A stretch of 64,000 bases of DNA from Dyadobacter sp. CY343 (lineage in GTDB: Bacteria > Bacteroidota > Bacteroidia > Cytophagales > Spirosomataceae). The notes below the pieces were generated by a model that saw nothing but the letters and a program-made list of their open reading frames with translations, made no database searches and was not told the origin of the DNA. Where the stretch lies: contig NZ_JAJUXK010000006.1 in the NCBI RefSeq assembly GCF_021390335.1, positions 372,001-436,000 of the forward strand, given 5' to 3'. The stretch's first letter is position 1; each line of letters opens with the position of its first letter. Positions 1 to 9,177 of this stretch are shown in pieces. Position numbers and translations under genes: made by a program.

Positions 1-727
1 GATCCGTGAAGGAAGTGAAGAGCGGCGGCGGTTTTTTGATGGCGTTTTATCGCAGGCTGCGCCGGGTTATCTTGATGATTTTTTGAAATACAACAAGATC
101 CTTAACAACCGGAATGGACTGTTAAAACTTTTCGCCGAGCGAAATTATCTCGACGAAGATCTGCTCGAAACTTATAATGAGCCGCTGATCGTACTTTCCC
201 AGCGCATTTTCGAGCACCGAAATGCATTTATGCAACGTTTCCTGCCTTTGTTCCAAAAATATTATGCGTTTTTGAGTAGCGGAAAAGAGCAGGTAGATGT
301 GATCTACGAAAGCGAAGTAGCCAGCCTGGATTTCGCAGCAGAGTTCAGAAAAAACCGCAGCCGCGACTTACATGCGCAACGTACTGGCAAGGGTATTCAC
401 AAAGATGAGTATGTATTTGAAATTGATGAAGTTACGCTCAAAAAATTCGGCTCGCAGGGACAGCAAAAGTCTTTTCTGATTGCCATGAAACTGGCGCAGT
501 TTGAGTTACTAAAAGAAGAAAAAGGAAAAACGCCGATCCTGCTCCTCGACGATATTTTCGACAAACTCGACGACCGCCGCATTCAAAAGCTCATCGAACT
601 GGTCGATACCGGCTTCCTGGGCCAGGTTTTCATCACCGACGCCCGCCCCGAACGCTCCCAAAAGATACTGGAAAATGTTAAGGCTGATGTTCGGTTTTTT
701 GAGATTGAGAAGGTGAGGCCTAGCTAA
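1..727 (+). CDS. recF: DNA replication and repair protein RecF (3' part only)
   Basis: The reading frame is open from base 2, so this is the C-terminal ~241 residues of RecF, an SMC-like ATPase of ~370 residues that loads RecA at single-strand gaps. Visible are the ABC signature region (KFGSQGQQKS), the Walker B and D-loop (LLLDDIFDKLD) and the closing FITDA segment. The Walker A motif and true start lie outside the window. The stop codon directly abuts the stop codon of the opposing toxin gene, with no terminator between them. Family assignment is clear. Confidence 0.95.
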   Translation, partial: IREGSEERRRFFDGVLSQAAPGYLDDFLKYNKILNNRNGLLKLFAERNYLDEDLLETYNEPLIVLSQRIFEHRNAFMQRFLPLFQKYYAFLSSGKEQVDVIYESEVASLDFAAEFRKNRSRDLHAQRTGKGIHKDEYVFEIDEVTLKKFGSQGQQKSFLIAMKLAQFELLKEEKGKTPILLLDDIFDKLDDRRIQKLIELVDTGFLGQVFITDARPERSQKILENVKADVRFFEIEKVRPS

Positions 728-1009
728 TTATTTTAAGCGCCTATTATCGCGGATATTCATCAATACAACCGTATTGTCAAAAACGGTATAGTACAGCGTT
801 TGATGCTTTCCTAGAATAAATTCATGAACAGAACTAAACGTTCGATGCCTTTTACCCATGAATGGATATTCACTCAGCAAATCCAACTGCAATTTGAGTT
901 TGTCAGTAAAATGATCCGCTGATTCAAATCCCCATTGATCATATAAATAGGAGATTATTTCGATATAGTCACTCCCTGCATCTGCCGTCCATTTAATTTC
1001 GTAAGCCAC
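728..1009 (-). CDS. ParE/RelE-family type II toxin
   Basis: This 93-residue protein has the pattern of the RelE/ParE toxin superfamily: an N-terminal strand (YEIKWT..A), two helices with YL..WG and A..F..KL, the P..G turn, and a C-terminal strand pair ending in NIRDNRR. ParE members poison gyrase and RelE members cleave mRNA; the sequence alone does not say which. The start is a GTG lying inside the upstream antitoxin gene, giving a 55-base overlap. No ATG fits the family's N-terminus. The gene is convergent with recF with no spacer. Confidence 0.8.
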   Translation of the reverse strand: MAYEIKWTADAGSDYIEIISYLYDQWGFESADHFTDKLKLQLDLLSEYPFMGKRHRTFSSVHEFILGKHQTLYYTVFDNTVVLMNIRDNRRLK

Positions 1010-1236
1010 TCTTCGCCGTCTTTAAGTACTTGTTCATTCGGGATTAAATTTCCTTGTTGAGCTTGTTTTAAAGATTCTGTTAAGAGCCGGTTGAGTTCGG
1101 CAGGATCTATCTCGATCGATTCCGCATTTTGCTGTTCTACTAAACTATTGAGCATTTTCAACAGATCTTCCATTCTGTCTTCGTCAATTTCTTTAACGAT
1201 CCGAATCGCTTCCGCTCTATGTTCTGATGTTGACAT
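955..1236 (-). CDS. Antitoxin partner of the ParE/RelE-like toxin
   Basis: This is a 93-residue, acidic, mainly helical protein immediately upstream of and overlapping the toxin gene, the usual antitoxin-first order. Residues ~1-35 are rich in E, D, R and M with a heptad-like pattern. The C-terminal half (EEWLTKL) resembles the toxin-neutralising tail of small addiction-module proteins. I cannot assign a DNA-binding fold with certainty. A GGAT stretch lies just before the ATG. An AT-rich stretch around 1250-1280 holds a possible promoter, but it overlaps the manC terminator. Assignment rests mostly on context. Confidence 0.65.
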   Translation of the reverse strand: MSTSEHRAEAIRIVKEIDEDRMEDLLKMLNSLVEQQNAESIEIDPAELNRLLTESLKQAQQGNLIPNEQVLKDGEEWLTKLNGRQMQGVTISK

Positions 1237-1280
1237 ATCCTAGCTTTGACAGTGTATTATAAAGTTAACTGGATAAAAAC

Positions 1281-1310
1281 AAAAATGCCAGACTTACACC
1301 TGGCATTTTT
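1281..1310 (-). terminator. Rho-independent terminator downstream of manC
   Basis: An 11-base perfect inverted repeat (AAAAATGCCAG / CTGGCATTTTT) with an 8-base loop lies 21 bases past the manC stop. On the minus strand it runs into further T-rich sequence. It separates manC from the toxin-antitoxin genes, which therefore need their own promoter. Confidence 0.75.
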
Positions 1311-1331
1311 CTAACGGTAAACTCCTACATA

Positions 1332-2399
1332 CTACACATACTTCGGACTAAGCTCTTTCGCCTGCGCTACGAACTCTTTCACTTTCTGCTCTTCGTCTTT
1401 TTTGCAAATCATCAGAACCCCGTCATATTCGGCAACGATATATCCGTCCAAACCACTGATTACTACCAGTTTGTCTTTTGGTGTTTTAATGATTGAGTTG
1501 GTTGTATTATAGAGTAACAGATTTCCGTCTGTTACGTTTTCATTTTCATCTTTTTCCGAAACTTCATAAAGCGACTTCCAAGTTCCGAGGTCGGACCAGC
1601 CGAAGTTACTTAGTACAACGTGCACGTTATCAGCTTTTTCCATAATCGCATTGTCGATGGAAATACTGCCGCAATGCGCGTAAGCCCGTTGCACGAATGA
1701 ATCTTCCGTTTCCAGGTAATAGTGATTATTTCCTCCTCCAAAAATATCCGCAATCTCAGGCTGAAATTCAACGAGCGCCTTTTTAAATGCATTGATATTC
1801 CAGACGAAAATCCCGGCATTCCAAACGAAATCACCACTATCCAAAAACTGCAATGCAAGCTCTAAATGTGGTTTTTCGGTAAATGATTTCACTTTTTTTA
1901 CTGTCAGCTTGTCGGGGATATATTGAATGTAACCGTAGCCGGTATCAGGGCGCGTCGGCTGAATTCCAAGCGTAACCAGAATATCTTCATTCCGCGTCGC
2001 TCCCAGAGCCACTCTGATCGTGTCTTTAAAATTATCTTCCTTTAATATGATATGGTCGGCTGGCGCTACTACAACATTGGCATTCGGGTTGCGGGCCGCG
2101 ATCTTGTAGCAAGCGTAAGCGATGCAGGGCGCAGTATTACGCCTGTTTGGTTCCAGCAATATCTGATCGTCAGTCAGCGTAGGAATCTGCTCTTTGACAA
2201 GTTCTTTATATTCCTGACTTGTAACAATATATACGTTCTCTATCGGGCAAACACCATTAAACCTTTCCACCGTCTGCTGCAAAAGCGTCTGGCCGGTGCC
2301 CAGCACATCATGAAATTGTTTCGGGAAATCGGTCCGACTGAAAGGCCAGAATCTGGTTCCTACTCCGCCGGCCATGATAATCACATAAGTATCCTGCAT
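1332..2399 (-). CDS. manC: Mannose-1-phosphate guanylyltransferase
   Basis: The 355-residue enzyme makes GDP-mannose from mannose-1-phosphate and GTP for surface glycans. The N-terminus carries the nucleotidyltransferase signature IMAGGVGTRFWPFSR followed by PKQF. Further family segments are APADHII, FTEKP, WNAGIFVWN and SNFGWSDLGTW. It matches the short GMP form lacking the C-terminal isomerase domain of bifunctional AlgA/ManC. The frame stays open upstream to 2543, but ATG 2399 is chosen because family members start a few residues before the GG(V)GTR loop. A candidate promoter at 2548 would give a leader of about 145 bases. Confidence 0.92.
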   Translation of the reverse strand: MQDTYVIIMAGGVGTRFWPFSRTDFPKQFHDVLGTGQTLLQQTVERFNGVCPIENVYIVTSQEYKELVKEQIPTLTDDQILLEPNRRNTAPCIAYACYKIAARNPNANVVVAPADHIILKEDNFKDTIRVALGATRNEDILVTLGIQPTRPDTGYGYIQYIPDKLTVKKVKSFTEKPHLELALQFLDSGDFVWNAGIFVWNINAFKKALVEFQPEIADIFGGGNNHYYLETEDSFVQRAYAHCGSISIDNAIMEKADNVHVVLSNFGWSDLGTWKSLYEVSEKDENENVTDGNLLLYNTTNSIIKTPKDKLVVISGLDGYIVAEYDGVLMICKKDEEQKVKEFVAQAKELSPKYV

Positions 2400-2547
2400 T
2401 ATAAAAGCGATTTGTATAAGCGTTAAGTAAAGCTCTTCAAAACTAGTGATAAACGGCCAGTATGCCCGGCCCGAAAAGTCAAAAACATCTTCAAAATTAG
2501 CAGAAGGCGCGTTTACAGGTTTAAGCAGCAGATTTTCATGCAAATCA

Positions 2548-2555
2548 CAAATTTA
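2548..2555 (-). promoter_or_regulatory. Candidate promoter -7 box for manC
   Basis: On the minus strand this reads TAAATTTG, an exact match to the Bacteroidota -7 consensus TAnnTTTG. No exact TTTG is found 19-21 bases upstream, so support is partial. Confidence 0.35.
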
Positions 2556-2659
2556 AGGTTTAATAACAACAACAGTTTTTTTACTAATATTTATTACAAC
2601 ATTCCAAGAAAAACTTGTACATTAAACTAAAAACAGCGCACTTTAAAATTACTCCCACT

Positions 2660-5600
2660 ATGAAGAAAAATTTTACTGTTCTAAAAACTTTACTGCTGGC
2701 TATTTGCCTGGCTTCCAATGCGTTCGGCCAGATCACCCTGCAGGGTAAGGTTACCGAATCCTCGACTGGCGATCCGCTGGCCGGTATCAGCATTCAGATC
2801 AGAGGAAAGGTAACCGGCACGATCACAGACAATCAGGGAAAATTTAATTTAAATACAACCTCAAATCCGCCGCTCACTCTAATGATTTCTTCCGTCGGTT
2901 TTCAAACGCAGGAGATTAACGTCACTTCCGGTCAGACTAATCTGGATATCAAAATGGTGGAGCAGGTAACCCTGGGCGAAGAAGTGGTGGTATCTGCCTC
3001 CCGCGTGGAAGAATCTGTGATGCAATCACCCGTAGCAATCGAAAAAATGACCCTCCGCGATATGCGCGACACACCTTCTGCAAATTTCTACGACGGCTTG
3101 AATAACCTAAAAGGTATCGATATGGCCACGCAGGGATTTTTGTTTAAATCTATCAATATGCGCGGCTTCGGCAGCACAGGAAATCCCCGGACAGTCCAGA
3201 TGATCGATGGAATGGACAATCAGGCACCGGGACTCAATTTTCCGCTCGACAATATCATCGGTATTCCTGAACTCGATGTTGAAAGCGTAGAAGTGTTACC
3301 AGGCGCAGCTTCCGCTTTGTACGGGCCCAATGCAGTAAACGGATTGATTTTACTTAATAGCAAAAGCCCGTTTTTATACCAGGGATTAAGTGCAAGTGTA
3401 AAGAGCGGAATCATGCATGAAGAGAACAGATCGAAAGCTACGACACCCTTCGTAGACGCTACAATCCGCTATGCCAAAGCATTTAACAACAAAATTGCAT
3501 TTAAAACGAGCGTATCCTTTATCCGCGCGCAGGACTGGGAGGCGACAAACTATTCTAATCTCAATGTGGGCGGAAACGCGGATCCGGCCCGCGGCGCTGG
3601 TACTGCGCTCGATTACGATGGGGTGAATGTATATGGAGATGAAATTCAGACGAATATCAATGCAGTAGCTCAATCGCTCGCAACGGCGGGAAGCATTCCA
3701 CAAGGCGCTGTTTCGCTGGTGCCCAACACTTTTGTGAGTCGCACCGGTTACCTGGAAAAAGATCTGGTGGATTATAAAACGAAGAGTTTTAAGGCGAATG
3801 CAGCCGTGCATTACCGGATTAATGAGAAGATGGAGGCAGTGGCGCAGGTGAATTACGGATACGGAACTACGGTATATACCGCAACCGGCCGCTACGCGCT
3901 ACGAGATTTCAATTTAATGCAGGCGAAGCTGGAACTGCGCGGCGATAATTTTACAGTGCGCGCCTACACAACCCAGGAACGCTCTGGTAAATCTTATTTA
4001 TCCGGGCTCGCAGCAGTTGGTATGCTTTCCGATTTTAAGCCGAATAATGTTTGGTTTGGTCAATATGTGGGTGCATTTGCTACGGCCCGCGCGGCTGGCA
4101 CCTCCGAGGCTGAATCTCACCTGCTGGCGCGGCAAACTGCGGACGCAAATATGCCACAGCCAGGTTCAGCCGCATTTACGCAGCTTTTGGATAAATATAG
4201 AAATATGCCGATTGGAAACGGTGGGGGCGGTTTTGCAGATAAAACCAACCTTTATCACGCAGAAGGATTTTACAATTTTAAAAACCAGATAAAGGTGGTG
4301 GAAGTGCTCGCGGGCGCAAATTTCAGGCAATATCAGCTGCGCTCGGCAGGTACCTTGTTCGCCGACCAAAAGGAAGGGCGCTCGGGTACTATTCCTATTA
4401 ATGAATGGGGCGCATTTGTGCAGGCAGGTAAAAATTTGCTTTCCAATCACCTGAAACTGACCGGCTCGATCCGCTATGATAAAAATGAAAATTTCGCAGG
4501 CCAGTTCACACCGAGGGTCTCGGCAGTAACTTCTTTCGGCGACAATCATATCCGGCTTTCCTATCAAACCGGCTTCCGCATTCCCACTACGCAAAACCAG
4601 TATATCGATCTGAGAACTCCGGCCGGAACATTAATAGGCGGCTTGCCTGAGTTTGACTCCCGTTACGGTCTCTCGAATGGAATTTTGCGGCAGAATTTAT
4701 CCCCACAGGCAATATTACAGGTAATTAACAGCGACCCAACTATTATCGAGAAGGCCACAACTTATGCGAAAGCAGTAGTGACCCAGCAGGCTACCGCGGC
4801 TATTACGCAGGCTGTTACTGCGCAGGTGACAGCTGCCGTGAACCAAGCGGTTGCCGCCGGCCAGATCCCGAACGAGCCGGCTGCGATTCAAGCTGCGGTT
4901 ACGAATGGGGTGAACGGTGCACTTCCGGGCGTGCTTTCTTCGCAGCTTCCCGGCATTTTGGCGGCGCAGGTTCCGGGCCTCGTCCCTACCCTAGCACAAG
5001 CCTACGCACTGGAAAAATTGCCCAAATACAAACCAAGGAAACTGGCGCCCGAGCGCATTGCCTCTTACGAAATCGGCTATAAAGGAGTGATCGCGAAAAA
5101 GCTGTTCATCGACGCCTATTATTATGTCAGCCAATACAAAAACCTGATTGGCGGCGCTGTGATCGTGGTTCCTACTGCGGCGGCGGCACCTGGACTGCCT
5201 GTTGAATCTGGAATAGGTGTCGGGAATTTCAATGGATATTCGAGAGTAGTGAATACGACAGAAACGATTACTACGACAGGCTTCGCACTTGGTTTGAACT
5301 ACGCTTTACCCAAGGGTTTTAATGTAGGTGGTAACGTGGCAAACAATGAGCTCAGGAATTTCGAACCGTCGCCGGAAGTGCAATATTCGCAGTTCAATAC
5401 GCCCAAATACCGCTATAATTTGAGTTTTGGGAAAAGGATTACGAGTAGCAGTACATTTGGTTTCAATGTAGTGTACCGGTATCAGCAGGCATTTTTGTGG
5501 GAATCGAGTTTCATTTTACCGACTACTACCGGCGTCCCGATATTCTCTAATACCCGGGTTCCGGCGATTAATAATCTCGATGCGCAGGTGAGTTACAAGG

Positions 5601-5734
5601 CCGCGCCTATCAAATCGATCATTAAAGTAGGCGCGACCAATCTTTTTGGAAAATCATACATTCAAGCGTACGGAAGCCCGAATATCGGTTCTACTTATTA
5701 TGTGAGCATCACTTTTGACGAACTGCTGAATTAA
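2660..5734 (+). CDS. TonB-dependent outer-membrane receptor
   Basis: A 1024-residue outer-membrane receptor. It begins with a signal peptide (MKKNFTVLKTLLLAICLASNAFGQ-like, cut after AFGQ), then a carboxypeptidase-regulatory-like domain (~25-105, GKVTESSTGDPLAG...GFQTQEI), a TonB plug (~115-235, with RGFGSTG and GAASALYGPNAVNG) and a 22-strand barrel ending in an aromatic terminal strand. It is not a classical SusC: no SusD gene is adjacent. An Ala/Val/Gln-rich insert lies in the barrel region (~nt 4750-5020). ATG 2660 is preferred over an upstream ATG at 2615 because it starts the signal peptide. Substrate unknown. Confidence 0.9.
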   Translation: MKKNFTVLKTLLLAICLASNAFGQITLQGKVTESSTGDPLAGISIQIRGKVTGTITDNQGKFNLNTTSNPPLTLMISSVGFQTQEINVTSGQTNLDIKMVEQVTLGEEVVVSASRVEESVMQSPVAIEKMTLRDMRDTPSANFYDGLNNLKGIDMATQGFLFKSINMRGFGSTGNPRTVQMIDGMDNQAPGLNFPLDNIIGIPELDVESVEVLPGAASALYGPNAVNGLILLNSKSPFLYQGLSASVKSGIMHEENRSKATTPFVDATIRYAKAFNNKIAFKTSVSFIRAQDWEATNYSNLNVGGNADPARGAGTALDYDGVNVYGDEIQTNINAVAQSLATAGSIPQGAVSLVPNTFVSRTGYLEKDLVDYKTKSFKANAAVHYRINEKMEAVAQVNYGYGTTVYTATGRYALRDFNLMQAKLELRGDNFTVRAYTTQERSGKSYLSGLAAVGMLSDFKPNNVWFGQYVGAFATARAAGTSEAESHLLARQTADANMPQPGSAAFTQLLDKYRNMPIGNGGGGFADKTNLYHAEGFYNFKNQIKVVEVLAGANFRQYQLRSAGTLFADQKEGRSGTIPINEWGAFVQAGKNLLSNHLKLTGSIRYDKNENFAGQFTPRVSAVTSFGDNHIRLSYQTGFRIPTTQNQYIDLRTPAGTLIGGLPEFDSRYGLSNGILRQNLSPQAILQVINSDPTIIEKATTYAKAVVTQQATAAITQAVTAQVTAAVNQAVAAGQIPNEPAAIQAAVTNGVNGALPGVLSSQLPGILAAQVPGLVPTLAQAYALEKLPKYKPRKLAPERIASYEIGYKGVIAKKLFIDAYYYVSQYKNLIGGAVIVVPTAAAAPGLPVESGIGVGNFNGYSRVVNTTETITTTGFALGLNYALPKGFNVGGNVANNELRNFEPSPEVQYSQFNTPKYRYNLSFGKRITSSSTFGFNVVYRYQQAFLWESSFILPTTTGVPIFSNTRVPAINNLDAQVSYKAAPIKSIIKVGATNLFGKSYIQAYGSPNIGSTYYVSITFDELLN

Positions 5735-5739
5735 TACGT

Positions 5740-6384
5740 TTACTTTTCTCCGTAAGCAAGGTCCCCGGCGTCGCCCAGCCCGGGGACTATATAATATTGT
5801 TCATTCAGTTTCTGATCGACAGCACCGAGCCAGAGCCTGCATTGCGGCATTCTGTTTTGTAAAAACTCCACACCTTCCGGGCTCGCTATTACAGAGGCAA
5901 TATGCGTTTGCGAAGGAATACCGAAGCGAAGTAATGCGTGATACACTTTTTCCATCGACCGCCCGGTAGCCAGCATAGGATCAATCAGGATCAGGATTTT
6001 ACCGGTCAGGTCCGGGCTGGTGATATAGTCCATTTCAACCTCAAACTCCTCTTCCTCATTAATATGGTGTCCCCGGTACGCGCCGATAAATGCATTGTCG
6101 GCACTATCGAATATATTGAGAAACCCCTGATGCATCGGAACGCCGGCACGAAGGATCGTCGCCAGAACGATGGGCTGCAATAACGATCGCGAAGGCGCTG
6201 TACCTAGCGGTGTTTCCACTTTGGCTGGCCTGAATGTGAGCGTTTTCGATAATTCGTAAGCAAGCAGCTCCCCCATCCGCTCCATATTCCGCCTGAATCT
6301 CATCCGGTCTTTCTGAATATTTACATCTCTCAATTCGGCCAGATAGTGATCGGCAATGGAAGGTTTCTGGGTCAATAAAAACAT
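5740..6384 (-). CDS. upp: Uracil phosphoribosyltransferase
   Basis: A 214-residue pyrimidine-salvage enzyme converting uracil and PRPP to UMP. The PRPP-binding loop is seen as LILIDPMLATGRS, and the uracil-binding C-terminus as GLGDAGDLAYGEK. The segment ILRAGVPMHQGFL is also typical. Length fits the family (~208-215). It converges on the TonB receptor gene with a five-base gap and is divergent from the Wzi-like gene. Confidence 0.95.
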   Translation of the reverse strand: MFLLTQKPSIADHYLAELRDVNIQKDRMRFRRNMERMGELLAYELSKTLTFRPAKVETPLGTAPSRSLLQPIVLATILRAGVPMHQGFLNIFDSADNAFIGAYRGHHINEEEEFEVEMDYITSPDLTGKILILIDPMLATGRSMEKVYHALLRFGIPSQTHIASVIASPEGVEFLQNRMPQCRLWLGAVDQKLNEQYYIVPGLGDAGDLAYGEK

Positions 6385-6509
6385 AGGATCGTTAGTTTTT
6401 CAGCTGCTCCATGCAAGATAATACAAATTCATTGACGTAATTTGGAAGTATAATTCTAAAAATTCTCCGCAAAAGCTCGATTTGTGTGAACAGTAGATTT
6501 TGTTTGCCT

Positions 6510-8282
6510 ATGGTTCCAGGAATAAGCCGGTATTTGAAAACATTGTTGATCATACTGGTATCCCTGCCATATTACGGACACGCGCAGAGCTCTTTTATCC
6601 CCTTCAACGACGATTACTACCACCTGATAGACCGCCTCGAAATTAAAAGAGGCAAGTTTTCAGAAGGTCTGCATTACAATACGAAACCGTTTGAAAGAAA
6701 GGCAGTTGTCGCATTAACCGATTCCATTTTAAAAGAAGGAACGATCAACCTGACCGACCGCGACTGGGAAACGATCGACTACCTCCGGGAAGACAGCTGG
6801 GAATGGACAAAAGGAATGGTCGCGACCGACTCGGCCAAATACGATCAGCTGGCCAGGCTGCATTGGTTTAAGCTTCCGCCTCCCGGCCAGAAAAGAAAAT
6901 TTTTCGCGCATCCAGCTGACCTTTACAGCATTCACAACAAGGATCTGGACCTGCATTTTAACTTCACTACCACCAATTTTATAGGAAACGATCGCAGAAA
7001 CGATCTTGCTTCTCCTTCCGATTCTACTTTATGGTACACAACCCGCGGCGTGGAAATCAGGGGAATGATCAATGAAAAGTTGGGTTTTTATACTTATGTA
7101 GCTGATAATCAGGGGCGATTTCCAAGGTATGTAAATCACTCTGCGCCTCAGTACAGCTTCCCCGGCGAGGGTTTGGCGAAGGTAACTCGCAATAATGGAA
7201 GGGATTTCCTGACCGCGCGCGGCTACATTACATTCCGACCGTTGAAAAGCATTAACGTACGCTTTGGCCACGATCACAACACTTTTGGCAGCGGCTACCG
7301 TTCGCTGATCCTTTCGGACAACAGCAGCCCCTATTTGTTTTTAAGGCTGGATACTCAGCTCGGCCGTTTTCATTATACCAACCTCTGGACCAGCATGATG
7401 AATGCCGGGGAGAACTCATTTACGGAAGGTTTGAGAAATAAAAAATTCGCGGCTATTCACCATTTGAGCGTAAATCTGACTGACCGTATCAACTTCGGGG
7501 TTTTTGAGGCTGAAATATTTAACAGGGATACGGTCGGCGGCGGCTACGATCTTAACTATCTCAACCCGATCATTTTTTACAGATATGTGGAATCCTATAT
7601 CGGAAGCCAGGATAACGCATTGCTGGGATTTGATTTTCGGTGGTTAGTGGGAAGGAAAGCTTCTATATACAGCCAGTTTGTTTTAGATGAATTTTTGACC
7701 AGATATCTCTTCAACGGCAGCGGATCCTGGACTAACAAATACAGCTTTCAGCTAGGCGGTAAATACGTCGACGCTTTCGGAGTGCCTAATCTCGACTTAC
7801 AGGCAGAATATAATTTGGTGCGACCTTATACCTATTCACACAAAGATGGCGGGCGAAATTACATGCATTACGGGCAGTCACTGGCCCACCCGCTCGGCGC
7901 GAATTTCAGGGAATATCTGGGAATTATCCGCTACAAAGTAACTCCGCGGCTCTCGGCTTATGGCACAATTATGATGGCCACGCAAGGAAAAGATCCTTCC
8001 TCCGGCCCTCCTATGAACTTCGGGGGCGATATTTCTAAAAATTATGATGAGCGCAGCGTAAACCGCGACGGGGAGCTTGGACAGAAGATCGGACAGGGAA
8101 TAAAGGCTTCCACTGCATTCACAGACCTTCGTCTATCCTATTCACTCGCCCACAATTTGTTTCTCGACGGTCGCTACCTGGTCAGAAATATCAAATCGGA
8201 TGATGTGAAGGTTGCGTCCAAGTACAATGTTTTTACATTCGCGATTCGCTACAACATGGCTTACCGCCAGCAAACGTTCTGA
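6510..8282 (+). CDS. Outer-membrane beta-barrel protein, capsule-assembly Wzi-like
   Basis: About 590 residues with a signal peptide ending in GHAQ, then a short helical domain and a long region of alternating amphipathic strands typical of an outer-membrane barrel. Segments such as VRFGHDHNTFGSGYRSLILSDNSSPY and the overall size resemble Wzi/RemB-like proteins of Bacteroidota, which are linked to capsule attachment or gliding. The link is recognition by pattern, not proof. ATG 6510 is used; a GTG at 6486 is in frame and would lengthen the signal peptide by eight residues. nadC follows after 14 bases. Confidence 0.6.
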   Translation: MVPGISRYLKTLLIILVSLPYYGHAQSSFIPFNDDYYHLIDRLEIKRGKFSEGLHYNTKPFERKAVVALTDSILKEGTINLTDRDWETIDYLREDSWEWTKGMVATDSAKYDQLARLHWFKLPPPGQKRKFFAHPADLYSIHNKDLDLHFNFTTTNFIGNDRRNDLASPSDSTLWYTTRGVEIRGMINEKLGFYTYVADNQGRFPRYVNHSAPQYSFPGEGLAKVTRNNGRDFLTARGYITFRPLKSINVRFGHDHNTFGSGYRSLILSDNSSPYLFLRLDTQLGRFHYTNLWTSMMNAGENSFTEGLRNKKFAAIHHLSVNLTDRINFGVFEAEIFNRDTVGGGYDLNYLNPIIFYRYVESYIGSQDNALLGFDFRWLVGRKASIYSQFVLDEFLTRYLFNGSGSWTNKYSFQLGGKYVDAFGVPNLDLQAEYNLVRPYTYSHKDGGRNYMHYGQSLAHPLGANFREYLGIIRYKVTPRLSAYGTIMMATQGKDPSSGPPMNFGGDISKNYDERSVNRDGELGQKIGQGIKASTAFTDLRLSYSLAHNLFLDGRYLVRNIKSDDVKVASKYNVFTFAIRYNMAYRQQTF

Positions 8283-8296
8283 TAATCAATACCATC

Positions 8297-9160
8297 ATGG
8301 AAACTAACCCGCATGAACTTCGCAATCTGATCCGGCTTGCATTGCTGGAAGATATTGGCGACGGCGATCATTCGTCCCTTTCAAGTGTACCCGAAAATGC
8401 CGTGAAACGCGCGAAGTTGCTCGTGAAGCAGGATGGTGTCCTGGCGGGCGTGGAGGTTGCCCAGCTGATCTTCGACGAGACCGCTACCTATTATAATGAT
8501 CCCCCACTGAAAATAGATGTGTTACTTTTTGACGGAACCGACGTCAAAAGCGGAGACATTGTTTTTATCGTGGAAGGAAGCGCGCGCCTGATCCTGAAAG
8601 CGGAAAGACTCGTGCTGAATACCATGCAGCGCATGAGCGGCATTGCGACTTACGCGCGGCAAATGTCTGCATTGATCGACGACCTGCCGGTAAAACTGCT
8701 GGATACCCGCAAAACGACGCCGAATTTCAGGCTGTTTGAGAAAATGGCGGTGAAAATCGGTGGCGCTGTCAACCACAGGATGGGCCTGTATGATATGATC
8801 ATGCTGAAAGACAACCACGTCGATTACGCAGGTGGTATCGAGGCGGCGATTACCAATGCGCGCAGATACCTGGCGGAAACGGGCCGGGATTTGAAAATTG
8901 AGATTGAAACGAGGAATCTGGCAGAAGTGGAAGAAGTGCTGAGAGTGGGCCAGGTGGATATTATTATGCTTGACAACTTTTCGCTCGACGATCTGCGGGA
9001 AGCTGTAAAAAGGATCGGGGACCGGTTTGAGACCGAAGCCTCGGGTAATATCACTGAAAAAACGTTGCGAGCCGTGGCTGAAACGGGCGTAGACGGGATT
9101 TCGAGTGGTGCATTGACGCACCAGGCGCGAAGCCTGGATTTAAGTTTAAAAGCCTTCTAA
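8297..9160 (+). CDS. nadC: Nicotinate-nucleotide pyrophosphorylase (carboxylating)
   Basis: A 287-residue quinolinate phosphoribosyltransferase making nicotinate mononucleotide in de novo NAD synthesis. Typical segments are LEDIGDGDHSS near the N-terminus, RLVLNTMQRMSGIAT, the catalytic-loop LDTRKTTP, GGAVNHRMGLYDMIMLKDNH and IEIETRNLAEVEE. The length is normal. It lies 14 bases after the Wzi-like gene and probably shares its transcript. A hairpin with a T-run follows the stop codon. Confidence 0.95.
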   Translation: METNPHELRNLIRLALLEDIGDGDHSSLSSVPENAVKRAKLLVKQDGVLAGVEVAQLIFDETATYYNDPPLKIDVLLFDGTDVKSGDIVFIVEGSARLILKAERLVLNTMQRMSGIATYARQMSALIDDLPVKLLDTRKTTPNFRLFEKMAVKIGGAVNHRMGLYDMIMLKDNHVDYAGGIEAAITNARRYLAETGRDLKIEIETRNLAEVEEVLRVGQVDIIMLDNFSLDDLREAVKRIGDRFETEASGNITEKTLRAVAETGVDGISSGALTHQARSLDLSLKAF

Positions 9161-9177
9161 CCTTTATCCCCATACCG

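Noticed and set aside
3386..3811. Open frame of 141 codons antisense to the TonB receptor
   Set aside because: Lies wholly inside a well-supported gene, has biased Arg/His/Ile composition and no recognisable fold.
6430..6460. TTGACG and TATAAT resembling an E. coli sigma-70 promoter
   Set aside because: Spacing is about 11 bases, far from 17, and Bacteroidota promoters use other boxes.
8522..9121. Open frame of 199 codons antisense to nadC
   Set aside because: Shadow of nadC; rich in His/Phe/Gln, as expected from the reverse complement of a coding frame.
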